Notes: generated by a model from the letters alone, not told the origin. Shown: positions 16,937 through 25,875, counted from the stretch's first letter. The stretch: 44,812 bases of DNA from Dysgonomonas sp. Marseille-P4677 (GCF_016652235.1 NZ_JAEPKU010000020.1:1-44812), one strand, 5' to 3'. Numbers and translations are program-made.

Positions 16937-18232
16937 ATGAAAAAGAATAGAATAGATGTCATTACGTTAGGGTGTTCCAAAAATTTGGTAGATTCTGAGT
17001 TGTTAATGAAGCAGCTTTTAGCTAATGGTTATACAGTAAAACATGACCCCGAAAAATCGGAAGGGGAGATTGTAATCATCAATACATGCGGTTTTATAGG
17101 TGATGCAAAAGAAGAGTCGATCAATATGATTCTTGAATTTGCGGAGGCTAAAAAAGATAGAAAGCTAAATAAGCTTTTTGTAATGGGTTGTCTTACTGAT
17201 AGATATATGGAAGAGCTGAAGGCCGAAATCCCGGAAGTAGATAGTTTTTATGGTAAGTTTGGGTGGAAAGCTCTTATTTCCGATCTTGGCAAATCGTATC
17301 AACAAGATTTGGCTCTAGATCGTAATATAACTACTCCTTCACATTATGCTTATCTAAAAATCTCGGAAGGTTGTAACCGTGCATGCTCATATTGTTCTAT
17401 CCCTATTATGACAGGGAAGCATCAATCGCGACCTATAGAAGAAGTAGAACAGGAAGTTAGACATCTTGTTGCTTCGGGTGTAAAAGAATTTCAGGTTATT
17501 GCTCAGGATTTGTCATACTATGGACTTGATAAATATAAAGAGGCAAAACTACCTGAATTGATAGAGCGTATTGCTAGAATAGAAGGTGTAGAGTGGATTC
17601 GACTACATTATGCTTATCCTGCAAACTTCCCTTATGATCTGCTAAGGGTAATGCGTGAAAATGATAATGTATGTAAATATCTCGATATAGCACTACAACA
17701 TATTAGCGATAATATGTTGAAAAAAATGCGGCGCAATATAACAAAACAACAAACGTACGACCTTATGAAACGTATAAGGGAAGAGGTTCCCGGCATACAC
17801 TTGCGTACAACACTTATGGTCGGTCATCCGGGTGAAACGCACAAAGATTTTGAAGAACTGTTACAGTTCGTAAAAGATATACGTTTCGAGAGAATGGGTG
17901 CCTTTCCATATTCGCATGAGGATGGTACATATGCATATGCTCATTACAATGATGAAATATCTGATGCCGTTAAGCAAGAACGGATGGATGTTTTAATGGC
18001 GTTGCAAGAACGGATAGCCTTAGACACAAACGAACAGAAAATAGGAAAGACACTGAAAGTTATTGTAGACAGAGAGGAATTGGATTATTATATAGGGCGA
18101 ACAGAACATGATTCACCAGAAGTTGATCCGGAAGTCTTGATAAAGAAAAATAAAATACTTAATATTGGGGAATTTTATAATGTAAAAATATCAGGTGCCC
18201 AGCCGTTTGATTTGTACGGAGAAGTAATATAA
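16937..18232 (+). CDS. rimO: Ribosomal protein S12 methylthiotransferase RimO
   Basis: A 431-residue radical-SAM methylthiotransferase that adds a methylthio group to an Asp of ribosomal protein S12. The N-terminal MTTase domain has LGCSKNLVDSE and the other cluster cysteines in NTCGF and MGCL. The radical-SAM cluster motif is CNRACSYCSIP, and the C-terminal TRAM domain ends in PFDLYGEV. All six cluster cysteines are present. LGCSKN and the DLYGEV end favour RimO over MiaB. It lies in the operon between ftsY and the HU genes. Confidence 0.96.
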   Translation: MKKNRIDVITLGCSKNLVDSELLMKQLLANGYTVKHDPEKSEGEIVIINTCGFIGDAKEESINMILEFAEAKKDRKLNKLFVMGCLTDRYMEELKAEIPEVDSFYGKFGWKALISDLGKSYQQDLALDRNITTPSHYAYLKISEGCNRACSYCSIPIMTGKHQSRPIEEVEQEVRHLVASGVKEFQVIAQDLSYYGLDKYKEAKLPELIERIARIEGVEWIRLHYAYPANFPYDLLRVMRENDNVCKYLDIALQHISDNMLKKMRRNITKQQTYDLMKRIREEVPGIHLRTTLMVGHPGETHKDFEELLQFVKDIRFERMGAFPYSHEDGTYAYAHYNDEISDAVKQERMDVLMALQERIALDTNEQKIGKTLKVIVDREELDYYIGRTEHDSPEVDPEVLIKKNKILNIGEFYNVKISGAQPFDLYGEVI

Positions 18233-18247
18233 CCTAAATGCAATGCT

Positions 18248-18538
18248 ATGACTAATCAAGAATTAATAGCAACTTTAGCCAAAAGATTAGGATGGACTCA
18301 GCGCCAGACATCAGAAGTTCTAGAAACGACAGTTTCTATAATCAAAAGTAATCTGGAAGAGAGTAACTCCATCAATATTCAGGGATTCGGATTATTTGAA
18401 ACCAAGAAAAAGGGGGAGCGAATATCTGTAAACCCTGTTTCTAAGCAACGATTTTTGGTCCCACCTAAAATTACTTTAGCTTTTCGTCCGGGACAAACGA
18501 TAAAAGATAACCTTAAAAATCTGGATGTAAATGAATGA
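18248..18538 (+). CDS. HU-family DNA-binding protein
   Basis: A 96-residue HU/IHF-family protein. The helical N-terminal half is followed by the INIQGFGLFETKKKGER beta arm base and the NPVSKQRFLVPPKITLAFRPGQTIK saddle. It starts 15 bases after rimO and overlaps the next gene by 8 bases, so the two are translationally coupled. That overlap suggests it may pair with the HU domain of the neighbour as a heterodimer (inference). It is more divergent than housekeeping HU. Confidence 0.9.
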   Translation: MTNQELIATLAKRLGWTQRQTSEVLETTVSIIKSNLEESNSINIQGFGLFETKKKGERISVNPVSKQRFLVPPKITLAFRPGQTIKDNLKNLDVNE

Positions 18539-19718
18539 AAGGCTTAATCTGCAGGATCTAATTGATTTTCTGGCAAAGAAACAGGATATTACTAAAAAGG
18601 ATGCAGAGTTTTTTTTAAGAGAATTGATTATTGTTATTTCTGAAACTATAGAAAATAACGAATCAGTAAAAATAAAAGACTTCGGCGTTTTTAAGTTAGT
18701 TAAGGTAAATGCTCGAAAGAGTGTGGATGTAAATACAGGAGAGGCTATTGAGATAGCGGCTCATTACAAATTAAGTTTTACTCCGGATAAAACCTTGAAA
18801 GAGTTAATCAATAAGCCTTTTGCACATTTTGAGAGTGTTATATTAGAAGAAGGTGTATCTTTCGATAATATAGAAAGTGAGACTTTAACGGAAATGGACG
18901 AAGATAATGAAGCTATTATCGATGAGAGTGCTTCTGAAGAGGTTTTGCCCTCTGAAGAATTAGATGAAGAGATTCCTGAAGAAGAATCGATAGTTTCTGT
19001 AGACTCAGCAGCAGAGCCTGAAGTAAAGACAGAGCTTGAATCAGAGCTTTTATCTGAACCGCTATCAAAAATAGAAGAGCTAGAAGAGTCTATAGATGAA
19101 AAAACGGATACAGAATATATCGAAGAAGATAATAATCTTATATCCGATGCTACAACAGACGATATAGAATCAATATTCGAAAGTCATAAGAGAAAAACAA
19201 AGCGCAGAAGATTTATATCCTTAGCTTTTATTGTACTTCTTATTGTAGGAGGATTTGCTGTGGGTGGATATTATTTTCAGGAATTAGCAATGTTTCTAAC
19301 TGGTGATCCAAAAACTAAAAAGAAAGGAAATATTACACTGAAAGTTGATGAAATGTTATCTACAGACACATTGGTACTTGAGGTGAATAAAAAGGACTCG
19401 ATAGTAAATACCGGAGTACTGACTGAAGATACAGATAAGAATGTCAGTGCTAATAACAATACCCCGTTGGCGACAATAAGGATTGAAAGCGGGCATACAT
19501 TGCGTAATATTTCCCTTAAGTATTATGGGAATAAGTCATTCTGGGTTTACATATATGAAGAAAATAAAGATGTTATAAAAAATCCGAATAACGTTCCTAT
19601 AGGCACAAAACTTATAATTCCAGCCCCGACTAAATACGGGATAGATGCGAAAGATACACTCTCTGTGAAAAAGGCAAAGAATGCAGAATCGATATTAATA
19701 TCGAAAATGAGCTTATGA
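18531..19718 (+). CDS. HU-like domain fused to a transmembrane helix and LysM domain
   Basis: A 395-residue fusion. Residues 1-90 are an HU-like DNA-binding domain (VKIKDFGVFKLVKVNARKSV, then NTGEAIEIAAHYKLSFTP). About 113-220 is a strongly acidic Glu/Asp/Ser stretch. KRKTKRRR precedes one transmembrane helix at about 229-252. About 317-363 is a LysM-like domain (HTLRNISLKYYGNKSFWVYIYEEN, then PNNVPIGTKLIIP). Basic residues before the helix put the HU side in the cytoplasm and the LysM side in the periplasm, where LysM usually binds peptidoglycan. The protein could therefore link DNA to the wall. Its stop codon directly abuts that of the convergent licD gene, with no intergenic terminator. 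Confidence 0.88.
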   Translation: MNERLNLQDLIDFLAKKQDITKKDAEFFLRELIIVISETIENNESVKIKDFGVFKLVKVNARKSVDVNTGEAIEIAAHYKLSFTPDKTLKELINKPFAHFESVILEEGVSFDNIESETLTEMDEDNEAIIDESASEEVLPSEELDEEIPEEESIVSVDSAAEPEVKTELESELLSEPLSKIEELEESIDEKTDTEYIEEDNNLISDATTDDIESIFESHKRKTKRRRFISLAFIVLLIVGGFAVGGYYFQELAMFLTGDPKTKKKGNITLKVDEMLSTDTLVLEVNKKDSIVNTGVLTEDTDKNVSANNNTPLATIRIESGHTLRNISLKYYGNKSFWVYIYEENKDVIKNPNNVPIGTKLIIPAPTKYGIDAKDTLSVKKAKNAESILISKMSL

Positions 19719-20516
19719 TTAGATGTACTCTACATTCATAAAATGAGTGGCACGTTTATCTTTAGGTGGTATTGACATATAGTCTCCATATTGCTTAGTC
19801 AGATAGATGTCAGGATTTTTGGGTGCTGAGAACTCTCTTCCTTCGAAAGATACCTTACTCACAGGGAACATATAGCTTGAATGGTGGTTGGTCGAATTAC
19901 CTATTCCATAGCTATGTAGAATATTGTTTGGCTTTGTAATAGCACATATGCCTCTTGCTATCCAGATAAGACAAATACCTATCGGATAAAGGAGTAGGGA
20001 TGTACTATATTCATACAAATATTTTAAGGAATGAAATGGCCTTCCTCGTTTCAAACGCCTGAATGCTCTTCCGTAGAAGAAATCCACTATGTTTTTCATC
20101 CACCTATAACTTCTTTCTTCTATAAATATATCAATATATACACCTTTTTCTTTGTAAGTAGCCATATCTTCCTCCTCGGAATGTATGATGGAGTATCGGT
20201 CTCTTACTTTAGAAAACAGCATACGGTAACTATTCTCCTTCGGTGTCTGGAAATAAAGATTGCTCGGAAGCTCTTTTGGTAATATTTTAGCCAACTTTTT
20301 ATAGTCGGAGCGCATTAATTCTATATCTATATCGTCATCCCAAGGAATAAATCCTCCATGCCGTATTGCCCCTAATAAGGTACCTCCGCTAATCCAATAA
20401 GGGAGATTATGTTTGTCACAAATATCTGTTACAACAATAAGAATGTCTAGCATTCTCATTTGCAGATTTCTTAATTCGGAACCTTCCGGATTGTATAAAC
20501 TTAAATCTTCTTTCAT
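19719..20516 (-). CDS. LicD-family phosphotransferase
   Basis: A 265-residue protein of the LicD (nucleotidyltransferase-fold) family. The signature GGTLLGAIRHGGFIPWDDDIDI is intact. Known LicD members transfer phosphocholine or related phospho-groups to surface glycans. The exact group here is unknown. It ends a glycan cluster, 7 bases after the GT2 gene. The plus-strand HU/LysM stop TGA ends at 19718 and this gene's stop begins at 19719, so the two are back to back. Confidence 0.9.
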   Translation of the reverse strand: MKEDLSLYNPEGSELRNLQMRMLDILIVVTDICDKHNLPYWISGGTLLGAIRHGGFIPWDDDIDIELMRSDYKKLAKILPKELPSNLYFQTPKENSYRMLFSKVRDRYSIIHSEEEDMATYKEKGVYIDIFIEERSYRWMKNIVDFFYGRAFRRLKRGRPFHSLKYLYEYSTSLLLYPIGICLIWIARGICAITKPNNILHSYGIGNSTNHHSSYMFPVSKVSFEGREFSAPKNPDIYLTKQYGDYMSIPPKDKRATHFMNVEYI

Positions 20517-20523
20517 TATCTTG

Positions 20524-21504
20524 TTATATGCGCTGACGTAACATTTTAAATAATATTCGATATTGCTTTATATTCAAAGATATAGGCAATGATAAAGCTT
20601 TTATCGGAGTTTGCCATTCTTTACAAGCAAATATCCAACGAAATACGAGTGTCGAGATAAATATATCTCGATTGTAGGCTTTATTTTCATCCGCATGATT
20701 AGCTAGTTTGATAAGCCATAATTTCAAAGCTTTCAAATATTCCTCAGTAGAAATGTCTACGATTGTCTTGTCTTTTATTGCAGCATGCAGTAATAGCTCC
20801 TCATTTGTAGGATTAATACCTATATAATTCAATTCCCTTCTATATATATCTTTTACCAGATTATCCATCAGTGTTTTTTTCGATTGGCTGATATTATCAC
20901 CATGCCAACGGTATTGAGTGAGGTGGATAGGCAGATTCTTTAATTTATATAGTCTGGACAATCTACACCATAATTCGTAATCTTCTGCTACGGGAAAGTT
21001 TTTGTTGTATGAATGTTGGATAAGTATTTCTTTACGAATCATTATGCTAGACTGGACAAAAGTATTAATGAATAAGAGCGAGCACTTAATATCTTCGTTA
21101 CTAGATGGCATATTAATTTTTCTTATTTTTCTGCCATCCTTATCACTCATTATGCTCCATGTTCCGCACAATGCATAATCAGGATTATTATCAAGAAATG
21201 TGATCTGTTGTTCAAGCCTTGTCGGCAGAGATATATCATCACTATCAAGAAATGCAATATATTCACCTAATGACATTTCTATCATCAGATTTCGGGTATA
21301 AATGATCCCTTTGTTTTCACTATTTTTCGAATACCTTATTCGGGAATCGGAATAGGATAGTATTATTTCTTCACTTTTATCCGTAGAACCATCGTTTACT
21401 AGTATTAACTCCCATTCGGTAAAAGTTTGGGAAATAATACTGTCAATAGCTTGGGCCAGATATGCTTCGGCATTGTAAACCGGCATTAATACAGATACTT
21501 TCAT
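20524..21504 (-). CDS. Family 2 glycosyltransferase
   Basis: A 326-residue GT-A fold glycosyltransferase. The start MKVSVLMPVYNAEAYLAQAIDSI, the NDGSTDKSEEI segment, and the metal-binding DSDD (AFLDSDDISLP) are the usual GT2 marks. No transmembrane helix is evident, so it is a cytoplasmic or membrane-peripheral enzyme adding a sugar to a lipid-linked glycan. Donor and acceptor cannot be read from sequence. It is co-transcribed with the GT11 gene (7-base gap) and licD. Confidence 0.92.
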   Translation of the reverse strand: MKVSVLMPVYNAEAYLAQAIDSIISQTFTEWELILVNDGSTDKSEEIILSYSDSRIRYSKNSENKGIIYTRNLMIEMSLGEYIAFLDSDDISLPTRLEQQITFLDNNPDYALCGTWSIMSDKDGRKIRKINMPSSNEDIKCSLLFINTFVQSSIMIRKEILIQHSYNKNFPVAEDYELWCRLSRLYKLKNLPIHLTQYRWHGDNISQSKKTLMDNLVKDIYRRELNYIGINPTNEELLLHAAIKDKTIVDISTEEYLKALKLWLIKLANHADENKAYNRDIFISTLVFRWIFACKEWQTPIKALSLPISLNIKQYRILFKMLRQRI

Positions 21505-21511
21505 TCTATAC

Positions 21512-22387
21512 TTATATTTTTACCCATCCATTTGGATAGAAATCATCTAAAAAAAGATTTTTGAAATCTTCCTGAAACCATTTCTCAGGAGCTATAACTA
21601 TCTTTTGACTATTTCGGTTGAGCCATGCAGCCCACCAACTGAAACTGCTGTTTGCAATGATGTTATGTTTACAACGGCTCATCAGTTGCATATCCAGATA
21701 ACTTTCTTTATCTCTATTCCAATCGATAAATAAAACTTGGTAAGATTCAAAATTAAGATTTTTTCTAACCCAATCCATGTCTTCCGAGAATACATAGAAA
21801 ATAGGATTTTGTATTTTTCTGGCTATATAAGCAATAGCTTTTTGATAATACTCTTTTCCACATGTCACGAAGTTCAAGCTTGCTCCTTTATCCGTAATAT
21901 AATCTCCGCGACGTATATGAATAGCAATAGATTCTGATTGAGCTATTTGTTCTGCTACCTCCAAATTTCTTTCACCCAAAGGATTTTTAAATGTGAAGTC
22001 TTTAAAGATATCGGATTTTATATCTTGAAAATATCTTTCAGATTGGAAATAACCTGACATTGTCACATTTCCTTTTATTGTTTCTATTATCGGTTCGTAT
22101 TGGAGTGCATAGGTATCGGTTAATAATCCTAAATGTTGGAAGAACGATCTGTGCTTCTGAATAAAAGGACGCATCTTTATGAATAGCTTCCCTTTTATTG
22201 TAGACTTTATAGGCGCATTTATATCGAATATATCAAGCTCGTATGATCTAACTGTAGCTTTTGTCTTTTTAGTCAGATTATAAAGATCTATATTAAGGGA
22301 AGAGTCCAGCCGTTTGGCTAATGCTTTAGCCGCTGCATATTGGAACATCTGATTTCCTAAACCACCCGATAATAAGATTGAGACCAT
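21512..22387 (-). CDS. Alpha-1,2-fucosyltransferase family (GT11)
   Basis: A 291-residue glycosyltransferase of the GT11 family. The donor-site GGLGNQMFQYAAAKAL is near the N-terminus, and IAIHIRRGDY is the fucosyltransferase motif in the middle. FSWWAAWLN lies in the C-terminal third. GT11 enzymes most often move L-fucose from GDP-fucose onto galactose. The frame is open upstream to 22417, but ATG at 22387 overlaps the preceding gene's TAA by one base (TAATG), which fits coupled translation and the family's usual N-terminus. It may decorate capsule or LPS with a host-like fucosylated structure (inference). Confidence 0.9.
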   Translation of the reverse strand: MVSILLSGGLGNQMFQYAAAKALAKRLDSSLNIDLYNLTKKTKATVRSYELDIFDINAPIKSTIKGKLFIKMRPFIQKHRSFFQHLGLLTDTYALQYEPIIETIKGNVTMSGYFQSERYFQDIKSDIFKDFTFKNPLGERNLEVAEQIAQSESIAIHIRRGDYITDKGASLNFVTCGKEYYQKAIAYIARKIQNPIFYVFSEDMDWVRKNLNFESYQVLFIDWNRDKESYLDMQLMSRCKHNIIANSSFSWWAAWLNRNSQKIVIAPEKWFQEDFKNLFLDDFYPNGWVKI

Positions 22388-22674
22388 TAATTTTTTATTA
22401 AAATAAATATTCCACAACCATATTTATAATTATAATTGGTTGCAACACCCTGTTTAGTCAGATTTACATTCTCTCCGAAAGACGTTATATGAGCTATATA
22501 CCCATCTATACGTGATCCAAAAACTAGATGTTTAACCAAAAAGAAAGGTATATTTAAAAGCTTGACTTGTTTCTTGATTACTCTTTTTATCTGTCTATAC
22601 CAAAGTATTGACTTAATGCTAGCTTCAATCTTTCGGGGATAGATGCCCAAAATCAATCGTATCGTTTTTAGCAT
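22387..22674 (-). CDS. Small hypothetical protein in the glycan cluster
   Basis: A 95-residue protein I do not recognise. It is basic in the first 60 residues (MLKTIRLILGIYPRKIEASI, then YRQIKRVIKKQVK) and continues SRIDGYIAHITSFGENVNLT. The end (YNYKYGCGIFILIKN) has no clear domain. The stop overlaps the GT11 ATG by one base, and the start is 3 bases past the flippase stop, so it is fully embedded in the transcript. It could be a small glycan-assembly protein or a remnant of a larger transferase. I cannot decide. Confidence 0.55.
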   Translation of the reverse strand: MLKTIRLILGIYPRKIEASIKSILWYRQIKRVIKKQVKLLNIPFFLVKHLVFGSRIDGYIAHITSFGENVNLTKQGVATNYNYKYGCGIFILIKN

Positions 22675-22677
22675 AAG

Positions 22678-24123
22678 TTATTTAAAAGAGTGTTTAATGA
22701 AATCTATCGTTTCCTGAATGATTACTGATCCAAGTAGCTTTACGAGTAGTAAATATAAGAAACTCCCTCCAATTAGAGGTAAAATTAACAATATATATAT
22801 GTTCTCTATACCAACCTTATTAAGAAATAAAAAAGGTAGTATTGAAAAAATAGCAATAAATAGATAAGGATAAATATCCATTAATACCTCTTTTATAGAA
22901 TATGATATTGTTTTTCCTGCTATGTAAATACCAACGAAGAATATAATACCATTCACACAGCTAACTCCGGTGACTAATCCTAAAACACCAAACCTGACAG
23001 TAATAAGAATTGCAATTATTTGGAGAATATTTCTTATTAGATCAATCCGAAATAATAATCCCGATCGGCCTTTGTATTGAAGAAGGGAGCTAATAAGGCT
23101 ATATAAGGGGTAAAAAGCTCCTCCTATAGATAGAATTTGTAAGATGGGAACAACGTCTGCCCATTGGGGAGGAAGATAAATGTCTATAATTGGCTTGGCT
23201 AAAACAAGGAGTAACAGAGCCGCAGGAAAAGATATGAAAGATGTAATACGGACAATTTTTCTAAAAACTTTTTTCCCTCTTTCTTCATCATGACCAATAT
23301 TGGATAGTAGTGGAAATGCTACACTTTTTATACCATCACTAATAATGGACTGAGAGATATTATTAAATTTAGATCCTTGGCCGTATGAAGCTACCTGCTC
23401 TAATGAGTATTTTTTACCAATAAGGATAGGAATTATATTGGCACAGATCTGATTCATGAGATTAGTTAATAATAGTCTCATGCTGAATCCAGACATCTCT
23501 TTTATATGTAGAAATGTAAATTGAGCAAGGGGGCGCCACTTCACAAATATCCAGAGGAGTAAACTTCTTAGAAAGCTTTGCATAACCTGTTGCGCAGCAA
23601 GGCTCCATATCCCGAATCCTTTATAAGCCATACCTACTGCAATCAGTCCGGATATACATCCCGCAATCAGAGTGATACGTGTATTCGCCTTAAAGTTCAT
23701 TGCTTTTATCAGATTTACATTCTGGATGATTCCAAATGCATTGAAAATAAAAGCAAGGAAAATAAAACGGGAGAGATTGGTTAATATTGGTTTTTCGAAA
23801 AACCAACTAATGAGAGGGGCACATAAGAAAAATAGGATATATATTGCAAAGCTAATGGAGATGTTAAAGTAAAATACAGATGAATATTCATGTTGGGATA
23901 CCTCCTTTTTTCTAATCAGCGCTGCTGAGAATCCGCTTTCTTGGAGTATATTTGCTATAATAGTAAAAATGGAAAGGACTGCTACGGCCCCGAATTCATC
24001 TTTCAAAACCAAACGGGAAAGAATGAAGACAAATACAAGTTGAATAACTTGTTGTCCACCTTTATCTATAAAGCTCCAAAAAAGAGCTAATGCTGTTTTC
24101 CTTTTCAGAGAGGTTTCTGCCAT
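22678..24123 (-). CDS. Polysaccharide flippase (Wzx/PST family)
   Basis: A 481-residue multi-pass membrane protein of the oligosaccharide-flippase superfamily. It has about 12-14 hydrophobic helices and the N-terminal pattern LFWSFIDKGGQQVIQLVFVFILSRLV. Members move lipid-linked repeat units across the inner membrane. The resemblance is to WzxC-type lipopolysaccharide/exopolysaccharide exporters. It is the first gene of the cluster, so the 95-residue protein, GT11, GT2 and LicD genes follow on the same transcript. No Wzy polymerase is visible in this window. Confidence 0.9.
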   Translation of the reverse strand: MAETSLKRKTALALFWSFIDKGGQQVIQLVFVFILSRLVLKDEFGAVAVLSIFTIIANILQESGFSAALIRKKEVSQHEYSSVFYFNISISFAIYILFFLCAPLISWFFEKPILTNLSRFIFLAFIFNAFGIIQNVNLIKAMNFKANTRITLIAGCISGLIAVGMAYKGFGIWSLAAQQVMQSFLRSLLLWIFVKWRPLAQFTFLHIKEMSGFSMRLLLTNLMNQICANIIPILIGKKYSLEQVASYGQGSKFNNISQSIISDGIKSVAFPLLSNIGHDEERGKKVFRKIVRITSFISFPAALLLLVLAKPIIDIYLPPQWADVVPILQILSIGGAFYPLYSLISSLLQYKGRSGLLFRIDLIRNILQIIAILITVRFGVLGLVTGVSCVNGIIFFVGIYIAGKTISYSIKEVLMDIYPYLFIAIFSILPFLFLNKVGIENIYILLILPLIGGSFLYLLLVKLLGSVIIQETIDFIKHSFK

Positions 24124-24142
24124 TATTTTTATTTATTGGCTA

Positions 24143-24150
24143 CAAAGGTA
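24143..24150 (-). promoter_or_regulatory. -7 box (TACCTTTG) for the glycan cluster
   Basis: Plus-strand CAAAGGTA reads TACCTTTG on the minus strand, 20 bases before the flippase ATG. The -33 element is not clear. Confidence 0.5.
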
Positions 24151-24193
24151 TTAAATTCGTAGGATTTAATAACGAGGAATCGTTTGTAAAAAA

Positions 24194-25816
24194 CTATTCC
24201 ACATCTTCTTTTACATCCGAATATAGAGAATAGCTTTGATCAGCGTGGCGAACATACTTTCCATCTTCTATAGCTTGTTCAATATATTTTTGAGGAATAT
24301 AATAACCAAGTATTTCAGCTAGAATCAGGGTTGTACTAGAGTTGTTTATAAGTTTAGTCTCGGGATCCACATATTTATTTACTATGGTATTCAACTTATC
24401 TGTATTCTTTTCGATAGTAATAAGTGGGATATCGAATTGCGCAACACCATTTTTCCAAGGGCCATGTCCTCTCCCTATTATTTCTCCATGATCGGAAAAG
24501 TAATAAAAGATGGCTGTCGAATCTTGTTGCATCGTATCGTATATTTTATTTAGAACCCTATCAGTATGGTGGATAGAACGGTCGTAGTGAGTTTTAAGCG
24601 AATTGTCACCCGGAATAGCCTGTTTGTCTGTTTCATCATACCTATCGGAGTAATTATTATGACTGCCTACAAGATGTATTATGAAGAATTGTTTGTCAAT
24701 TTTATTATGAACACTATCTAAAATAGGAATTAGGTCAAAATCGTCATTTGCTAAATAGCCGCCTTTTGTAAATATCGCATATGTAGTGCTTGCCGATAGA
24801 TATCCGAGGTAAGAATCCTGAATGCCTGAATTCCCCTGATTGGATATCCAGAAGGTTTGATATCCGGCATCATTAGCCATATTGATGAGATTCTTATTTT
24901 TATAAAAAGGCTCTAGGTCGCGGGTAGACGCAAAAGAAAGGGCTATTCGGAGGGCATTGCGTGTAAAAGGTGCAGCAGCAATACCACTATAGTATTTTAT
25001 TTGTGTCGTATCGTTAATAGAAAGACTATCGAGGAATGGTGTTGTCTTTACTTGGTATCCATATAATGAAAAATGCTTACGATAGGCGCTTTCTCCTATG
25101 ATAAGATATATCTTTTGTGGAGTCTGTGTTGAATCATTCAAGATAATCCCCTTGGGTAAGACCTTGTTTTCTTGATTTGTAAACTCTTTTAGTTTGGCCA
25201 TTTCATCCTGATATGCCATTATAGTAAAAATATTACCGTAGAGTATAGGAGCATAAAGATTCACCTTATCTTGTATTACACGAATAGGGGCTTCTTTAAA
25301 TAGTTCTTCTTCTTCCATCCATTTGATACGTTTGTAACAAAGGTATGGTAAGAAAAGAAAAAGATAGATGAGTAGGTAGCCTATTGATAATTTGATTGAT
25401 AATTTACTTTCCCTTAATTCTTTTTCAGCAAAATATAGTAAGGCCGTTGATATTGTCAAGGTTATAATAGCAGGTAACCATATATTTCTCATCATGCTTA
25501 CCGCTTCTGTTAAATGGGTCTCAAAGATCGAAGCCATTATTTCAAGCGATACATCACTCTTTAGAATGAAGGCAAAATAAGCATTAAATGTGAGGATAAA
25601 TGCGAGTAGGAAGGTTAGAATAAAAGTGTATTTTGTCTTAGCGAGAATGTTCAGAATGGGTAGAAAAGATATGGCTAGAAATAGCATAGGTATGCTAAAT
25701 GCAAATCTGATAGGTATAAACGCAATTAATATGATATATGATAAAGAGAGTATTGTAAACTTATATTTAAATATAAACTTACTTGTCCTCTTTATATAAT
25801 CCGCTATTCGAAACAT
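24194..25816 (-). CDS. Phosphoethanolamine-transferase-like membrane enzyme (EptA/CptA type)
   Basis: A 540-residue protein with about five N-terminal transmembrane helices (residues 15-165) and a periplasmic sulfatase-fold domain. The nucleophile motif is IGESAYRKHFSLYGY, in which Ser occupies the place of the usual catalytic Thr by alignment to GETARADHFSLNGY. The metal-binding motif YFSDHGE and GRGHGPWKNGVAQFDIPL follow. Such enzymes move phosphoethanolamine from phosphatidylethanolamine to lipid A or core sugars, and some relatives confer polymyxin resistance. The acceptor is not shown. It is monocistronic with its own -7 box at 25854-25861. Confidence 0.87.
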   Translation of the reverse strand: MFRIADYIKRTSKFIFKYKFTILSLSYIILIAFIPIRFAFSIPMLFLAISFLPILNILAKTKYTFILTFLLAFILTFNAYFAFILKSDVSLEIMASIFETHLTEAVSMMRNIWLPAIITLTISTALLYFAEKELRESKLSIKLSIGYLLIYLFLFLPYLCYKRIKWMEEEELFKEAPIRVIQDKVNLYAPILYGNIFTIMAYQDEMAKLKEFTNQENKVLPKGIILNDSTQTPQKIYLIIGESAYRKHFSLYGYQVKTTPFLDSLSINDTTQIKYYSGIAAAPFTRNALRIALSFASTRDLEPFYKNKNLINMANDAGYQTFWISNQGNSGIQDSYLGYLSASTTYAIFTKGGYLANDDFDLIPILDSVHNKIDKQFFIIHLVGSHNNYSDRYDETDKQAIPGDNSLKTHYDRSIHHTDRVLNKIYDTMQQDSTAIFYYFSDHGEIIGRGHGPWKNGVAQFDIPLITIEKNTDKLNTIVNKYVDPETKLINNSSTTLILAEILGYYIPQKYIEQAIEDGKYVRHADQSYSLYSDVKEDVE

Positions 25817-25853
25817 TCAATAATTGAAAAAAGTTGTGTTGTAATCTAACGTG

Positions 25854-25861
25854 CAAAGATA
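25854..25861 (-). promoter_or_regulatory. -7 box (TATCTTTG) for the EptA/CptA-type gene
   Basis: Plus-strand CAAAGATA reads TATCTTTG on the minus strand, 38 bases upstream of the ATG. It is an exact consensus match. Confidence 0.55.
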
Positions 25862-25875
25862 TCATTTAGTTTTTA

